The notes under the pieces were generated by a model. It did no database searches and was not told the DNA's origin. It was given only the letters and a program-made list of their open reading frames with translations. Below are positions 63,003-64,000 of a stretch of 64,000 nt of DNA, piece after piece. The position numbers and the translations under genes are program-made. Each line of letters begins with the position of its first letter. Position 1 is the first letter of the stretch. Source of the stretch: Desulfoscipio sp. XC116 (GTDB lineage Bacteria > Bacillota > Desulfotomaculia > Desulfotomaculales > Desulfallaceae). Where the stretch lies: the NCBI RefSeq assembly GCF_039851975.1, contig NZ_CP156660.1, positions 3,725,035-3,789,034 of the forward strand, in the 5' to 3' direction.

Positions 63003-63746
63003 TTAATTTACCAAATGGCCCTTATTCTTAATGATATATTCCCCGGCGCCGGACAGTGAGATATAGTTGGCCACACCCTGGAAAATAGCTTCGGAGGTAG
63101 TCCGTCCGATATAATATCCCAAATCTGTGGCCGTGCCGGCATAAGACAGGGCTTGCCCTTTGCCGGTGCAGGCGATGACCAGCGCATCTGTGGTAGTGCC
63201 TGTAACCAGTTCGCCATCGGGCAGGCAGACATTTGCCTTGAATAAAGCCCTTGTTTTAGCCTCCGTGGCGGTTATTACGGCGTTAACCATGGCGGAGGCG
63301 GTAAGATTTCCGTCAATTAACAAAATAAGATTGATGGTTCCGTATTTTTGTCGGTTGGTTACTTTACCGATAGGCAAACCGGCTACGCCCGGATTACCTA
63401 TCCCCGCCGTGCAAAAAGTGGCCACGGAAAGTCCCCGATGATTAACGTGACTTAGAAAGGTATGGGTGATACTAACAGCCGTCATCATACCCAAGACCTC
63501 TTTTCCCAGCCCCAAGCCCGCGGCTACTTTTGACAAGTCCCGTTCGGGATTACTGCCGTTATAGTCTTTGTCCACAGTATGGTTAATAATGTATCTGGCC
63601 TGGTGAAGATCCGCCCCCAGCACGGCGGAACTCAGCACTTTTAACGGGTTGTCCGACGCAATGAGAAATGTGTTATTGCCGTGAATATAAAAATTGATTC
63701 CCGGAATGGAAACTTGTTTTTTAAAACAGGTTATTTCTTCTAACAA
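63003..63746 (-). CDS. cbiZ: adenosylcobinamide amidohydrolase CbiZ
   Basis: A 247-residue CbiZ homologue, which cleaves the aminopropanol side arm of adenosyl(pseudo)cobinamide and cobamides to yield adenosylcobyric acid for remodelling. Conserved parts seen: MTAVSITHTFLSHVNHRGLSV, CTAGIGNPGVAG, ATEAKTRALF and TGTTTDALVIACTG. TTG 63746 has AGGAGGT eight bases upstream. First gene behind the riboswitch, so its role fixes the theme of the whole cluster as corrinoid salvage. Confidence 0.95.
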   Translation of the reverse strand: MLEEITCFKKQVSIPGINFYIHGNNTFLIASDNPLKVLSSAVLGADLHQARYIINHTVDKDYNGSNPERDLSKVAAGLGLGKEVLGMMTAVSITHTFLSHVNHRGLSVATFCTAGIGNPGVAGLPIGKVTNRQKYGTINLILLIDGNLTASAMVNAVITATEAKTRALFKANVCLPDGELVTGTTTDALVIACTGKGQALSYAGTATDLGYYIGRTTSEAIFQGVANYISLSGAGEYIIKNKGHLVN

Positions 63747-63775
63747 AAAGCTACCTCCTACCTATTGGATATAGC

Positions 63776-63807
63776 ATTAAAAAAACCCGACCTGCGCAGG
63801 TCGGGTT
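63776..63807 (-). terminator. riboswitch-controlled terminator of the cbiZ cluster
   Basis: AACCCGACCTG (63784-63794) pairs with CAGGTCGGGTT (63797-63807), followed on the minus strand by seven T. Lies 85 bases downstream of the B12 box and just before the cbiZ ribosome site. Confidence 0.9.
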
Positions 63808-63889
63808 TAATCGGTATCTACTATGGTGAAAGCCATAAAAAATACACATACCCCTATCTACCCGTAGGCGCTTTCGGTACCGAACAAAC

Positions 63890-64000
63890 AGACAGGTCTC
63901 CTGGCTCAGGTTCATGGAAACCTTACGTCTTCCCATCCGCACTCATTTTGCAAAAATGCTGAACAGTGACTCTGTGTAAGATTTCTCCCCATTACAGTGG
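63890..64000 (-). promoter_or_regulatory. cobalamin riboswitch upstream of cbiZ (truncated at window edge)
   Basis: Minus strand: CCACTGTAATGGGGAG at the edge, then the B12 box GAGCCAGGAGACCTGTC (63892-63908). The 5' half with the GGTG/AAATCC elements lies outside the window. With the terminator at 63.78-63.81 kb it should shut the cluster off when adenosylcobalamin is plentiful. Confidence 0.92.

Overview
The window looks like a chromosome segment of an anaerobic, spore-lineage Firmicute of the Desulfotomaculum/Pelotomaculum type (Peptococcaceae). This is inferred from gene content and style: strong AGGAGG-type ribosome sites, frequent TTG and GTG starts, mid-range GC, cobalamin riboswitches, a fused ECF ATPase, CbiZ, and an E1 alpha/beta pair without E2/E3. 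The genus is a guess.

Layout. 0-9 kb: end of an FrhB-like Fe-S protein gene, a CHASE4-PAS-GGDEF-HD-GYP c-di-GMP enzyme, asnS, an NCS2 permease, a nitroreductase and an EamA exporter. 9-18 kb: cinA and a complete four-gene Wadjet (jetDABC) plasmid-defence operon. 18-22 kb: E1 alpha/beta, cobO and an Rpn-type nuclease. 22-33.2 kb: a cobalamin riboswitch with its terminator, a 43-codon leader ORF, a 2723-residue GLUG-repeat surface protein and a 734-residue exported surface protein. 33.26-45.28 kb: an accessory island flanked by a 35-bp direct repeat. It holds a small RiPP-like peptide gene, a frameshifted HprK-like gene, IS110, IS91 and IS3 elements or relics, two MNT/HEPN pairs (one broken) and a 1695-residue DUF4011-helicase-Vsr protein. 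45.4-64 kb: one long minus-strand cluster behind a second cobalamin riboswitch. It encodes CbiZ, a DUF4430 (transcobalamin beta-like) lipoprotein, a MoxR/DUF58/VWA membrane module, a secreted alpha/alpha-barrel protein, a LytTR regulator and an ECF transporter.

How it fits together. Both cobalamin riboswitches face away from the island or toward it on the same strand, and every gene behind them can be read as part of corrinoid capture at the cell surface, import by an ECF transporter, and remodelling (CbiZ; CobO lies nearby). The most interesting reading is that the two structural halves of animal transcobalamin/intrinsic factor, the alpha/alpha barrel and the DUF4430-type beta domain, are present here as two separate exported proteins in one cobalamin-controlled cluster. 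The defence island appears to have been inserted between two formerly adjacent parts of this corrinoid locus. Dispersed short repeats, three of them omega-RNA/IS605-end-like, are scattered through the intergenic spaces.
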